Counted from the stretch's first letter, positions 27,401-42,400 are shown. The stretch is 64,000 nt of DNA from Phocoena phocoena (GCF_963924675.1 NC_089225.1:80697951-80761950), one strand, 5' to 3'. A program made the numbers and translations. The notes: generated by a model from the sequence alone, not told the origin.

Positions 27401-30400
27401 AGTAATCAAACTGGCAAAAATTAAAGACAAAGAAAAATTACTGAAAGCAGCAAGGGAAAAATGACAAATAATATACAAGGAAAATCCCGTAAGGTTAACA
27501 GCTGGTCTCTCAGCAGAAACTCTACAAGCCAGAAGGGAGTAGCATGATATACTTAATGTGATGAAAGGGAAGAACCTACAACCAACATTTCTCTGCCCAG
27601 CAAATATCTCATTCAGATTCAACAGAGAAATCAAAAGCTTTACAGACAAGCAAAAGCTAAGAGAATTCAGCACCACCAAACCAGCTCTACAACAAATGCT
27701 AAAGGAACTTCTCTAAGTGGGAAACACAAGAAAAGGACCTACAAAAACAAACCAAAATGGTAATAGGAACATACATATCGATAATTACCTTAAACGTGAA
27801 TGGATTAAATGCTCCAACCAAAAGACACAGGCTTGCTGAACGGATACAAAAACAAGACCCATATATATGCTGTCTACAAGAAACCCACTTCAGACCTAGG
27901 GATACATTCAGACTGAAACTGAGGGGATGGAAAAAGATATTCCATGCAAATGGAAATCAAAAGAAAGCTGGAATAGCAATTCTCATATCAGACAAAATAG
28001 ACTTTAAAATAAAAACTGTTACAAGAGATAAGGAAGAACACTACCTAATGATCAAAGGATCAATCCAAAAAGAAGATATAACGATTATAAATGTTTATGC
28101 ACCAACACAGGAGAACCTCAATACATAAGGCAAATGCTAACAACCATGAAAGGAGAAATTGACAGTAACACAATAATAGTAGGTGACTTTAACACCCCAC
28201 TTACACCAATGGACAGATCCTCCAAACAGAAAATAAATAAGGAAACACAAGCTTTAAATGACACAACAGACCAGGTAAATTTAATTGATATTTATAGAAC
28301 ATTCCACTTAAAAGTAGCAGAATACACTTTCTTCTCAAGTGCACATGGAACATTCTCCAGGACAGATCGTATCTTGGGTCACAAATCAAGCCTCAGTAAA
28401 TTTAAGAAAATTGAAATCATAGCAAGCATCTTTTCTGACCACAACATTATGAGATTAGAAATCAATTATGGGGAAAAAAAACATAAAAAACACAAATACA
28501 TGGAGGCTAAACAATACATTACTAAATAACCAAGAGATCACTGAAGAAATCAAAGAGGAAATCAAAAAGTACCTAGAGACAGGGCTTCCCTGGTGGTACA
28601 GTGGTTAAGAATCTGCCTGCCTACGCAGGGGACATGGGTTCGAGCCCTGGTCAGGGAAGATCCCCACATGCTGCGGAACAACTAAGCCCTTGAGCCACAA
28701 CTACTGAAGCCTGCATGCCTGGAGTCCGTACTCTGAAACAAGAGAAGCCACCACAATGAGAAGCCCACACACCACAACAAAGAGTAGTTCCCGCTCGCCA
28801 CAACTAGAGAAAGCCCACACACAGCAATGAAGATCCAATGCAGCCAAAAATAAATAAATAAGTAAATTTATTAAAAAAAAAAAAGAAGTACCTAGAGACA
28901 AACGACAATGAAAACATGAAGATCCAAAACCTATGGGATGCAGCAAGAGCAGTTCTAAGAGGGAAGTTTATAGCTATACAAGCCCACCTCAAGAAACAAG
29001 AAAAATCTCAAATAAACAATCTAACCTTACACCTAAAGGAACTAGAGAAAGAAGAACAAACAAAACACAAAGTTAGCAGAAGGAAAGAAATTATAAAGAC
29101 CAGAGCAGAAATAAATGAAACAGAAACAAAGAAAGCAATAGCAAACATCAATAAAACTAAAAGCTGGTTCTTTGAGAGGATAAACAAAATTGATAAACCA
29201 TTAGCCAGACTTACCAAGAAAAAGAGGGAGAGGACTCAAATCAATAAAATTAGAAATGAAAAAGGAAAGTAACAGACACCACAGAAATACAAAGCATCCT
29301 AAGAGACTACAACAAGCAACTCTATGCCAATAAAAATGGACAATCTGGAAGAAATGGACAAGTTCTTAGAAAGGTATAACCTTCCAAGACTGAACCAGGT
29401 AGAAATAGAAAATATGAACAGACCAATCGCAAGTAATGAAATTAAAATTGTGATTAAAAATCTTCCAACAAACAAAAGTCCAGGACCAGATGGCTTCACA
29501 GGTGAATTCTATCAAACATTTAGAGAAGAGCTAACACCCATCCTTCTCAAACTCCTCCAAAAAATTGCAGAGGAAGGAACACTCCCAAACTCATTCTACC
29601 AGGCCACCGTCACGCTGATACCAAAACCAGACAAAGATACTACAAAAAAAGAAAATTACAGAGCAATATCACTGATGAATATAGATGCAAAAATCCTGAA
29701 CAAAATACTAGCAAACAGAATCCAACAGCACATTAAAAGGATCATACACCATGATCAAGTGGGATTTATCCCAGGGATGCAAGGATCCTTCAATATATGC
29801 AAATCAATCAATGTGACACACCATATTAACAAACTGAAGAACAAAAACCATATGATCATCTCAATAGATGGGCATTTAGGTTGATGCAGCAAAAGCTTTT
29901 GACAAAATGTGACAAAATTCAACAACCATTTATGATAAAAACTCTCCAGAAAGTGGGCAGACAGGGAACCTACCTCAACATAATAAGTGCCATATATGAC
30001 AAACCCACAGCAAATATCATTCTCAATGGTGGAAAACTTAAAGCATTTTCTCTAAGATCAGGAACAAGACAAGGATGTCCACTCTCGCCACTATTATTCA
30101 ACATAGTTTTGGAAGTCTGAGCCATGGCAATCAGAGAAGAAAAAAGAAAAGGAATACAAATTGGAAAAGAAGAAGTAAAACTGTCACTGTTTGCAGATGA
30201 CATGATACTATACACAGAGAATCCTAAAGATGCCACCAGAAAACTACTAGAGATGATCAATGAATTTGGTAAAGTTGCAGGAAACTAAATTAATGCACAG
30301 AAATCTCTTGCATTCCTATACACTAATGATGAAAAATCTGAAAGAGAAAATAAGGAAACACTCCCACTTACCACTGCAACAAAAAGAATAAATACCTAGG

Positions 30401-33400
30401 AATAAACCTACCTAGGGAGACAAGAGACCTGTATGCAGAAAACTATAAGACACTGTTGAAAGAAATTAAAGATGATACCAACAGATGGAGAGATATACCA
30501 TGTTCTTGGATTGGAAGAATCAAAATTGTGAAAATGACTATACTACCCAAAGCAATCTACAGATTCAATGCAATCCCTATCAAATTACCAATGGCATTTT
30601 TCACAGAACTGGAGCAAAAAATCTTAAAATTTGTGTGGAGACACAAAAGACCCTGAACAGCCAAAGCAGTCTTGAGGGAATAAAACGGAGCTGGAGGAAT
30701 CAGACTCCCTGACTTCAGACTATACTACAAAGCTACAGTAATCAAGACAATATGGTACTGGCACAAAAACAGAAATATAGATCAATGGAACAGGACAGAA
30801 AGCCCAGAGTTAAACCCACGCACCTATGGTTAACTCATCTATGACAAAGGAGGCAAGGATATACAGTGGGAAAGACAGTCTCTTCAATAACTGGTGCTGG
30901 GAAAACTGGACAGCTATGTGTAAAAGAATGAAATTAGAACACTCCCTAACACCATACACAAAAGTAAACTCAAAATGGATTAAAGACCTAAATGTAAGAC
31001 CGGACACTCTAAAACTCTTAGAGGAGGGCTTCCCTGGTGGTGCAGTGGTTGAGAGTCTGCCTGCCGATGCAGGGGACATGGGTTTGTGCCCCAATTGGGA
31101 AGATTCCACATGCTGCGGAGCGGCTAGGCCCGTGAGCCATGGCTGCTGAGCCTGCGCATCCGGAGCCTGTGCTCTGCAACAGGAGAGGCCACAACAGTGA
31201 GAGGCCCGCGTACCACAAACAACAACAACAACAACAACAAAAAACCTCTTAGAGGAAAACATAGGAAGAACACTCTTTGACATAAATCACAGCAAGATCT
31301 TTTTTGATCCATCTCCTAGAATAATGGAAATAAAAACAAAAATAAACAAATGGAACCTAATGAAACTTAAAAGCTTTTTCAAAGCAAAGTACAAACAAGA
31401 TGAAAAGACAACCCTCAGAATGGGAGAAAATATTTGCAATCGAATCAACAGATGAAGGATTAATCTCCAAAATATATAAACAGCTCATGCAGCTCAATAT
31501 TAAAAAAAAAAACAACCCAATCCAAAAATGGGCAGAAGACCTAAACAGACATTTCTCCAAAGAGAACATACAGATGGCCAAGAAGCACATGAAAAGATGC
31601 TCAACATCACTAATTATAAGAGAAACGTAAATCAAAACTACAATGAGGTATCACCTCACACCAGTTAGAATGGGCATCATCAGAATATCTACACACAACA
31701 AATGCTGGAGAGGGTGTGGAGAAAAGGGAACCCTCTTGCACTGTTGGTGGGAATGCAAATTGATACAGCCGCTATGGAAAACAGTATTCAGGTTCCTTAA
31801 AAAACTAAAAGTAGAATTACCATATGACACAGCAATCTTGACTAATGGGCATATACCCAGAGAAAACCGTAATTCAAAAAGACACATGCACCCCAATATT
31901 CACTGCAGCACTATTTACAATAGCCAGGTCATGGAAGCAACCTAAATGCCCATCGACAGACAAATGGATAAAGAAGATGTGATACATATATACAATGGAA
32001 TATTACTCAGCCATAAAAAGGAACCAAATTGGGTCATTTGTAGAGATGTGGATGAATCTACAGACTGTCATACAGAGTGAAGTAAGTCAGAAAGAGAAAA
32101 GTAAATATCATATATTAACACATATATGTGGAACCTAGAAAAATGATGCAGATGAATCGGTTTGCAGTGCAGAAATAGAGACACAGATGTAGAGAACAAA
32201 CATATAGACACCAAGGGGGGAAAGTGGTGGTGGGTGGGTGTGGTGGGATGAACTGGGAGATTGGGATTGACATGTATACACTGATGTGTATAAAACTGAT
32301 GACTAAAAAGAACCTGCTGTATAGAAAAAAAAAAAAAATACATGCACTAAGCAGATGTTAGTGCCATCTCTTCCTTGAACAGCTTGGTTTCTTGACACAT
32401 GTTTTCAGCTAGTCTCTGATCTGAGTTGCAATACCTATGAGACAGGTGGAAAGAGACAAACAAAACAGAAAAAACCAAAAACCCCCAACCACACAGTACC
32501 ACGTCATCCAAGCCATAGAGGTTTACCCTATGGTAAACCTCTCTTCTCTCTTTTCTATAGCTTGAAAACTCTGTCAAAAGCCCTGTATACCTTAGGAAAT
32601 TGCACTGAATTCCTATTTCAGAAAATAATAAAATCTTGATTCTCTCTGAGTCAATAACAATCTCTTCTTGACTTAAATTATCAAGCCCACTTTCTTTTTT
32701 TTGGCTGCATGGCTTGTGAGATCTTAGTTCCCTGACCAGGGATTGAACCCATGCCCCCTGCAGTGGAAGTGCAGAGTCCTAACCAAGGATCGCCAGGGAA
32801 GTCCCTCAAGCCCACTTGCTAATGAAAGATTTTCTTATTCAGATGGTTCTTTGTCCTCTCTTAGTGAGGTATCTGTCAAAGCCCTGAGTCTAACTGTATG
32901 CTATTTTTTTATAAAATGAGACACTGGAACCAGAGTATACAGCAACCTTGCTACCTTACTGCAATGGGCAGGCTTTCCATAATAGCAAGAAGCAGAATAT
33001 CCTCTGCTTTTTGCAAGGTTTTCAACTGAGAGTCAGGTCAGTCTTTGTTTTATGACCAGTGTGAGGTTCAATGAATATGTGGGTTAAATTGGTAACAAAA
33101 ATTAATGGTACATGCATATCAAAGAAACTAAGACCCTGCACAGGGAACTATATTCAAAATCCTGTGATACATATATACAATGGACTATTATTAAGCCATA
33201 AAAAGGAACGAAACTGAGTCATCTGTCGTGAGGTGGATGGACCTAGAGACTGTCATACAGAGTGAAGTCAGAAAGAGAAAAACAAATACCGTATGCTAAC
33301 ACATATATATGGAATCTAAAAAAAAAAAAGAAAAGAAAAAAATAAGAAAATGGTCAGAAGAACCTAGGGGCAAGACGGCAATAAAGATGCAGTCCTACTA

Positions 33401-36400
33401 GAGAATGGACTTGAGGATATGGGGAGGGGAAGGGTAAGCTGGGACAAAATGAGAGAGTGGCATGGACATATATACACTACCAAACATAAAACAGATAGCT
33501 AGTGGGAAGCAGCCGCATAGCACAGGGAGATCAGCTCACTGCTTTGTGACCGCCTGGAGGGGTGGGATAGGGAGGGTGGGGGAGAGAGACGCAAGAGGGA
33601 AGAGATATGGGAACATATATATAACTGATTCACTTTGTTATAAAGCAGAACTGACACACCATTGTAAAGCAATTATACTCTAATAAAGATGTTAAAAAAA
33701 GAAAATCCTGTGATAAACCATAATGGAAAAGAATATGAAAAAAATATATACACAGGTATAACTGAATCACTTTGCTGTATAGTAGAAATTAATACAACAT
33801 TGTAAATCAACTATACTTCAATAAATTAAAAAAAGAAACTATGACCCTGATGATTATAGATCCTGAAGAAATGATAAATAAGAGAAAAATACGTAATTAT
33901 ACATGTATAATTAGAGTACATCAAACAATTCTAATCCAGTGAACCAGTTACCATTTACAAAATAAAATACGCAATAGTGATGTCACACTAATTTGTGTTT
34001 CATTTGATCAGGAGAGTATTCTGCTATATACACTTATTCTTCAGATTTGCTGCTTATGTACTATATTTTTCAGCTCACAATAAGAACAATTTACAAGTAA
34101 CACTCCTTGCAACATACCTGATCCAGTTTAGCCCTCTTTAGTTTCTGCAGTGTTCTATCAGAGGTTAAAACTTTTGAACTGCTGTGGGCTTCAAAATATT
34201 CTTCTACTAAGTCACTCTGAAAGTGGACAAAGCAAAGTGAGTTCTTAGTTTCAGATATTTGTTTTATATGAGGACTAGACAGTAATATTAGCATAAACAG
34301 GATATGTGAAATTCTTTACTTGGCAGTCAGTATTTTCTTTTTGAAGCAACAACACAGACTAAGGACCAAGCAAATTTAATTCCAGTAATAAAACTGAGTA
34401 ACTCTTAGGGTCATAAAAGTTGAAGAAAATGAATAGATTGAAGTAGTCGGCCCAAAAACGATTCCTAAATTCCAACATATAATTCCCGTTTAGACTGGGG
34501 AAAAAAAAAGGGTTTTTACAATCAGGACCTTTGTTTTGCCTCACACACTCCTAGCAAATCCTTTAATTAGTACAGTTGAAGGACTGTGGAAATGAGAAAG
34601 ACATCAACAGCAAGGTAAAAAAAGACTTGCCTACTATTCCAGTAAAATGACTCACCACGTGTTCTACTGATTTGGGGCAGGACTGAGCTCCGTGGTGGTA
34701 AGGAAGGAATGGAAAGTCATTCAAGCAGGAGGCTTCCTAGACTGCTCTGAGTCTTTACAGAGCATGCTGGGATAATTAGCCTTTTCTCAGGCCATAATAT
34801 GTGCAGTGTTCTCCAAACGACCCAACATGGGTCCATAGTCACATCATTTATTACTTACAATGTTACATCAGCAACGTTACAAAAATGAAACTATATAAAA
34901 AGGTATATACTGAGAAGTCTTGCCTCCAATTATCCAATTAATATTTATTTAAAAGCTCTTTTATTCAACTGAATTGTCACCTTTAGCATATACTATGGTA
35001 CTGATACATGAATATGGATACAGAGAGGCCAAGGATACGAAGTCCAGAAATAGACACAAATATATGCGGGAATTTATGTGAAAGGCTGAGAAAATGCAGA
35101 AAAGAAAAAAAAATTATGTTCATCCTCCCATTTGGATCTCTTAGGTAGCTTATCTTTAAGATATTACTGATTTTTCTTTAAAGTCTCTCTTCACTTACTG
35201 TTTTATCTCTTTTCATTTTCTTAGAAGGCGTTTCTTTGCAAACAGGAGCCGAAACTACTCTATTCTGAGCTTGAATCTGTTCACTCAATATGACTTCATT
35301 AGTGTCCTCTTCACATTCCTGTGCAACCCCTTCATCGTCCTCCGAGTTGGAAGCAGAATATTCACTTTCACTGTCAGAATGAAACCTTGGAACTGTGTGG
35401 GGAGGAAGCAATTGGGAAAATTGGACAGTTTGACAAAAGAGGCATTCTGGGGTATTAGGAAGAGTGTGGGCTTTGAAGTAAGAGATTGTGACTTCTGGTT
35501 TTGTCATTACTTGCTGATGATTTCACCAGAGCTAGTTATGTAAGTTTTCTGAGCACCAGTTTCCTCACTTATCAAATGAGGCTACCAGTGCCTAATTTAA
35601 TAAAGCATTGTGAAGATTACATTGAAATGCATGTAAAGCAACTAACAATGCCTAACACAAAGGAAATGTGGCAGAAATTGTCAGTCATACCTAATACCAT
35701 TCTCTTTCCTTCTTCCTTGCTAATAGAATTCATTGTAATATGTGGCAATGTGCTCCACCCTAAGGGATAAATAATCAGTAATTTAATTATCTTTTCCTTT
35801 GCCAGATACATGCTCTCTCAGCCTCCTTTGCAACTAGAGTTGGCCATGTAAACATTTAACCAATGAAACTTGAGGGGAAATTTGCTGGAAGCTTCTGGGG
35901 AAGATTTTCCTCACTTATGGAAGGAAAGCCCCTTACTTATACCCATAGCTTAAAGCTATGGAAGCCATTTTGCAATATAAAATATCAAAACTAAAGATGA
36001 AAAATGCCAGCGGCAAAGCAAAAAGATAAGAAGAACCTGTATCCTTCATGACACTGTTGAGTCACTACATCAACCGTGAACTGTGTATCCCTAGACTTCT
36101 AATGATGTGAGATACTTCAGTGTCCATGGCTTAAGCCATTGTTATAGAATTTTCCATTGCTGCCTACTGAAAATGCCATCCTAACTGATAGAGCACTCAA
36201 TAAATGACAGCTACTACTTTAAGTACTACTAATACATATGCACAATCCATCCCATAGTAGATACAAGAATTATATTTTTAAACAAACCATGGCCACCCCC
36301 ACCACTCTCCAGAAATAAAAAAGCTAGTTTTATAATCATAAAGTAAGGATAAAACTTACACTCAACAAAAGAAGTATAAAACTACCATAAAAGGTTAACT

Positions 36401-39400
36401 TCCAAAATATGAAAGAAATAATTTTAAGCAAATCACTCTTTATTTTGAAGAGCATATTTCAGAATATCCAGAGTCAGCAAATAACAAATATAGATACTGA
36501 AAAAAAAAAAGGCTTGATTTTGTGGGCATACATAGCTTAGCAGATTCAGATTTGCACTGATTGCTGCCCATGGTAGATGCAAGGGTTAGAAGTGGTAGGA
36601 GGTACCAGACAATGTCTTTACCCTATTTACATGAATACATCACACATGTTGATATATTTGTTCGGTGGTGATTGAGAAGGAGAAGGAAGTTCACCTTTTC
36701 TCTAAAAAGGATTCTTCTGTGGGGTAAGGAGGAAACTTAAGATGTGGGATGTATTTGACATAAAATAATAATAATCAATTGCATATATCATCTTTTATTG
36801 CTTCAGATATCCAATAATTAAGTGTTATAATTTTTATGTTGATTAAAAATGTATTATCGACTCTATACCTTGAAAGAAGAAGGGCTACAGGGCATAGATT
36901 TAACAATGTTAGCTAATATTATTGTCAAGGGGTCAATCCCAAGAAAGGAGTTGACATCTTTCCGAAATATAAAGGTCAAAAAGTCATTTGCCCCAAAATT
37001 AAATATTTAAACCCCAAACCAGAGAGCTCCCTGGCAGTCCAGTGTTTAGGACTCAGCGCTTTCGCTGCCGTGGCCCGGGTTCAACCCCGGGCTGGGAAAC
37101 TAAGATCCCACAGGCCACATGGTGTGGCCAAAAAGACCCCCCCAAAACATAAAAAAAAATACCCAAACCATTTTTAATTTCCCCAAAGGCAGGAACCATA
37201 TCTGTTTACTTGGCTTTGTATAGTATTCAGTACCACTGTAAATATTTAAAATTGTTTCAATATATTGATAAAACTTCTAAATAAATCAATAGAACTATTT
37301 CTAAAACTGTCTCAGGCAAATAAACTAAAAGGCATGTTATTTTATTGAAGAATTTTAACTAACCTCAATATCCATTGACTATAATGTAAAGACATAGTGC
37401 TAAGTGTTATGAGTTAAAATATAAGATACAGTCCTTGCCCTTAAGGAATCTACAGCTTAATTGAAGACATGAACATATTCTTTCTTTCATGAAAAGAAAT
37501 AGCAATAAGTAGTTATAATAATAAAAGGTAATAATAGCCAACACCTGTTAAGCACATACCAAGGTCAAGCACTACGCTCAGCACTTTGACATCCTTTACT
37601 TCAATTAATCTCAAAATAACTCTGAGGCTGGTACCATTATTATCCCTATTTCGCAAATGAAAAAAACTGAGGCATAGAGAGGTCCCTGTAAGTGGCAGCC
37701 CAAAGATAAAACGTAAGCACTCTAAGACTAGAACCTGTATATTTAACCATTATTGCCTGTTTAGATGCTTCTTTTTATAAAAACTCAGTGTAAAAAGAAA
37801 TACACACCTATTAGTCTTTTCCTTAGCCCACGAGGTGCTGTTGACAGAAATTCACTTTTATCATTGTTCTGTTTAAAAATAAAAAAGCAATATAGTTTAT
37901 ATAGTCAAATAATAATGATGACATGAAAATTAATGATGTCTCTGAGTGAAAGAAAGGCTAGAAGGAAGAAAAATATTTTGTTTTCAATAGACATTAGAAC
38001 CAGATGAGCTCCTTCCTAGACCTGGAAGACAACAATATATGAATTTGTTGCGGGGGGGAGAGTATGACAACAAAAACAATACAACGAATTCCAAAGGATT
38101 CCTAGAGTGGTTCTAGAAGTTGTATTCCAGACACCTGCGAAGGATGCACTTCTATTATTATGTAAAGAAAAAGCTTATCAGCCTTTGAATCATTCTTCAC
38201 CCATCAGATTAGCAGAATATTTTTTCTAAAAAAAGGTAATACTGTCCAGGGATGATGAGTAAGCAAGGAAATGGGACTCCTATACTTACTGCAGTGGGCC
38301 TTTGCATGTACGAGCAATTTACTGGTGTTAAAGTAGTCTGTGAGGAGGAGAGAAAAAAGATTTCTACTTTTTACTTCTGTATTTTTAATTTTTTAAACAT
38401 TTTACAGAAGTGTAACGCACGTTTTTCTTTTCCTTACAGAATCCTTTAACACCATTCAATTTCTAGCACAATAAAATGCCTACTGGTGTATACGTGATAA
38501 CTTAACAGTACTGATAAAAAGATAAAGTACCCTGTGTTTTTTTGGCAATGTGAAAATATGACAAAAAATTTAAGTCTGTTATCTTGTGATAAGTTGTTGG
38601 TGCTAGTTACAAATATTATAACAATTTTTATTTGAGATATTAAGAATACTATTATAATAGGTGATCTGATCACCTATTGGGTTTATAAAGTATATCACAG
38701 TATATTTCAAACTTCTTTGGTCCAGATCCTTACAATTTTGTTTTACGTTTTGCCACCTTGATCCAGTACACATATGCATATATAACTTAACCAAATTATA
38801 ATTAAATAATACTTACAAAACAGAAATTTTCTAATTTATTCTATTTCATTTTTTTAAACTGTAGATCATGCCCTACTAAACTGATTTCAAGACTGAGAGT
38901 TGAGACAACCTATATCCATATAGCTTAATTATCAGGTCTGAGAATATTTGTGTCAAAATAACCATTTCAGAAAATTCTTGCTCAAAAAGATAAGGCTATA
39001 AACTATTAAATAACTTCACTGTTTGCTACAGAAATTTCTGCAAACTAATTTATCTTGACAGTTTGCTCATTTGGGCAACCTATTTTCCCATCAGGACAAC
39101 AGACTACTTACCTGGGCAAACAGCTAGCTTATCAAACATTGGTTTATTTATCAAAACTCAATTCAAGACCCTCTCCTCACTGTGTCCACTACTCCTAAAA
39201 TACCATGCCATGAATTCTGTCTAATACAGATCAGTTCCCCATCTTGACAGATGTGCCTTAAACCCCTCGAGTCCAGATCCCCAAGCCCTATACATATTCT
39301 CTCCTGAACTCCCCCTTCTAAGACAGTGCACTAAGACTTGCAGACTGATGTTCTGTTTTATTGTGGTATGTAAATATAATACCACTGATTAACAGGTTTT

Positions 39401-42400
39401 CTGATGGTCTCTTAGGGAATCAACAAGATCCACTAATGTGATGTGATCCACAACTTGAAAAAGAATGCCAGAAGACCCAACACAGACAAAAATAAATTAA
39501 TTAAATTAAATTAAAAACAAACAAACAAACAAAACACCCAGGGATAGTTCTGACACAGAAAAGGCACAACAGGTGGGTCCAGAAGACCCAGCTTCATTTT
39601 CCAGCTTTTCTCCTTCCTAGTTTGGTGAACTCAGACAAGTCACTTCACCTCTCTGAGCCTCAGATTCAAGTTAGGTATTTAATTGGCAAATACCTATAAA
39701 TGATAAAAGTATTATCTAAATTAAAAGATGAAATGGATATTTTTCATCATGTCTTAACTTTGTAACACTAAGGGTTTTCCTTGTTTTTACTCAATTGCTT
39801 ACCTTCAACTGAACTTTGTCTGAAGCAGAATGCCCTAAAGAATGAAACAAAAAGCCATTACTTACTACAAATACTTCACTTTCCATAATAGCCTAGTTTC
39901 ATTAAAAGCAAAGGTGCAGGTTCTACCCAGAGGCCACTACATATTATTGAATTCTCAATTAATTGCATCTCCACTAGAGGCTGAACTGTCACCATTAATT
40001 TTATGATTTCTCCCATTAATGACATTTCTGTAGCACTCATGTAACAAGAAAAAATGGAGTCCTTTTCATTGTTCATTATTTTAAAAGTACACTATTTAAT
40101 CTAGTTAGAATGGGTCATTCAAAAACAACTGTTCCGGGCTTCCCTGGTGGCGCAGTGGTTGAGAGTCTGCCTGCCAATGCAGGGGACACGGGTTCAAGCC
40201 CTGGTCTGGGAAGATCCCACATGCCACGGAGCAGCTGGGCCCGTGAGCTACAAATACTGAGCTCTGCGCGTCTGGAGCCTGTGCTCCGCAGCAAGAGAGG
40301 CCGCGACAGTGAGAGGCCCGCGCACCGCGATGAAGAGTGGCCCCCGCTTGCCACAACTAGAGAAAGCCCTCGCACAGAAACGAAGACCCAACACAGCCAA
40401 AAATAAATAAATGAATAAATAAATTTATAAAAAAAAAACAAAAAAACAACTGTTCCACAGTTCTCCAAACTATAAGACTTCCAGGGCTTCCCTGGAGGTG
40501 TAGTGGTTGAGAGTCCGCCTGCCGATGCAGGGGACATGGGTTCGTGCCCCGGTCCGGGAAGATCCCACATGCCACGGAGCGGCTGAGCCCGTGAGCCATG
40601 GCTGCTGAGCCTGCGCGTCCGGAGCCTGTGCTCCCCAATGGGAGAGGCCACAACAGTGAGAGGCCCGCGTACCGCAAAAAAAAAAAGACTTCCAAATCCC
40701 CAAAACCTTATTTCAAATAGTATTTGCCAAAGCAAATCTGCCACGAACATTTGGCTAACTCAAGCAAATGACAACAGGATTTAAGACTGTTTCTAGCTGG
40801 CCCTGTCAATCTGTACAACTTCAACCCACACAGATCTTTTCCCCTTTTACTGATAGCTAAATATGGGTATACTAAAGCACACAGGTTGGGGTATTAACTG
40901 CATTTACTGAATGAATTTTCAGAACAGAAAAGAAGAAAATATATAAAAATGCACTTAGACAAGAAAGAAAAGTAACATCCTGTAACTTTGAAGCAACTAC
41001 GAAAACTCTCTTTAAAGAAGTGAAGTAAAATCTTACCCTTGCTACATTGAGGAATGTCTATGGTAATTTCAGGATCACTCTTCAAATTGCATGAAACACT
41101 TTTTCTTGGTGTTTTTGCTAGTTCTGAAGCTGTAAACAGACAAAAGAAATATATTAAAAAAACTTTTAATGGAGAACAGTAGATTAAGAGGGGAAATAGC
41201 CTTATTTCACTTACATAAATTAAAAAAAAAAAAGAAACCTGCTGTTACTGATATCAGAAGGATAAATAAACCTAGCCATATTAAGAGTACTACTGCTTTC
41301 ACCCTTACTCGCTGTCTTCCAAGTCTTCCTTCAGTTATCCACAGGTCTCGCAAAAAAATACAAATAAAGAGCTAACTTTGACCTTGCTGGTTTCTCCAAT
41401 TATCACACACTCTTCCTCTCTCTTCTCCATTGACAGGTTTATACTCTTTCCATTTCTTTACCATATATATTTGAGGCACATCTCTGCTAACAGTTAAGAA
41501 AGAATGGCCAGAAAGTGGGATCTAAAATCAACTGAAAACTGTGTATATTTAAAATTATACTTTTAAAGCCCTTAAGTCTCCCATAAAATGTGGTTTATTA
41601 CTTGTGTCTAAAACTCTAACACGTATTAATAATGTATAAAATATGATAGAGCACTGAACAGATGACATTTCTTCTTTTATTAATATTTATTTATTCATTT
41701 ATTTGGCTGTGCCGGGTCTTAGTTGTGGCATGGGGGATGTTTAGCTGCAGCATGCGAACTCTTAGTTGCAGCATGTACGTGGGATCTAGTTCCCTGACCG
41801 GGAATCGAACCCAGGCCCCCTGCATTGGGAGCGTGGAGTCTTAGCCACTGGACAGGGAAGTCCCAGATGGCATTTCTTCAACTGAGCATCAGATGAAATA
41901 GTTGGCTTCTGAACAGAAGGGGCCAGGACTTCCCTGGTGGTGCAGTGGTTAAGAATCTGCCTGCCAATGCAAGGAACATGGGTTTGAGCCCTGGTACGGG
42001 AAGATCCCACATGCCATGGAGCAACTAAGCCCATGCACCACAACTGCTGAGCCTGCGCCCTAGAGCCCGTGAGCCACAACTATTGAGCCTGCATGCCATA
42101 ACTACTGAAGCCCGCGCACCTAGAGCCCGTGCTCCTCAAGAGAAGCACTGCAATGAGAAGCCCACGAACTGCAACAAAGAGTAGCCCCCGGTTGCCACAA
42201 CTAGAGAAAGCCTGTGCTCAGCAACAAAGACCCAACACAGCCAAAAATAAATCAATAAATTAATTAATTTTTTTAAAAAGGGGGCCATTTAAAATGAAAA
42301 ATACAATGTTTATCTTTTTTTTTTTTTAAGATGTTGGGGTAGGAATTTATTAATTAATTTATTTATTTTGGCTCTGTTGGGTCTTCATTTCTGTGCCAGG

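Larger units (their letters stand above)
27757..31945 (+). pseudogene. L1 ORF2 remnant (endonuclease and reverse transcriptase)
   Basis: Segments are recognisable in order: endonuclease (27757-28128, continuing in another frame 28134-28529), linker (28916-29272), reverse transcriptase (29324-30300, including FADD) and the C-terminal Cys-rich part ([20 protein letters not shown], 31710-31780). Stops, frameshifts and the SINEs at 28582 and 31026 destroy the reading frame. Confidence 0.85.
26737..32335 (+). mobile_element. LINE-1, 5'-truncated and broken, with two nested SINEs
   Basis: This is a cetacean-type L1 lying antisense to ORC2. It starts about 70 bp before ORF1 (26807), so it lacks most of the 5' UTR, and ends in a poly(A) at 32326-32335. 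A perfect 16-bp target-site duplication (aaatacatgcactaag) flanks it at 26721-26736 and 32336-32351. ORF1 (coiled-coil part) stops early at 27166. ORF2 opens at 27757 with the endonuclease start (LNVNGL, QETHF). It is broken by stops and indels near 28128, 28529 and 29884 and by two SINE insertions. The reverse transcriptase part keeps [11 protein letters not shown] and FADDMILY (about 30190). It cannot make intact proteins. Confidence 0.95.

Noticed and set aside
26737..32335. LINE-1 as a possibly active element
   Set aside because: 5'-truncated, ORF1 stops early, ORF2 has several frame breaks and two SINE insertions.
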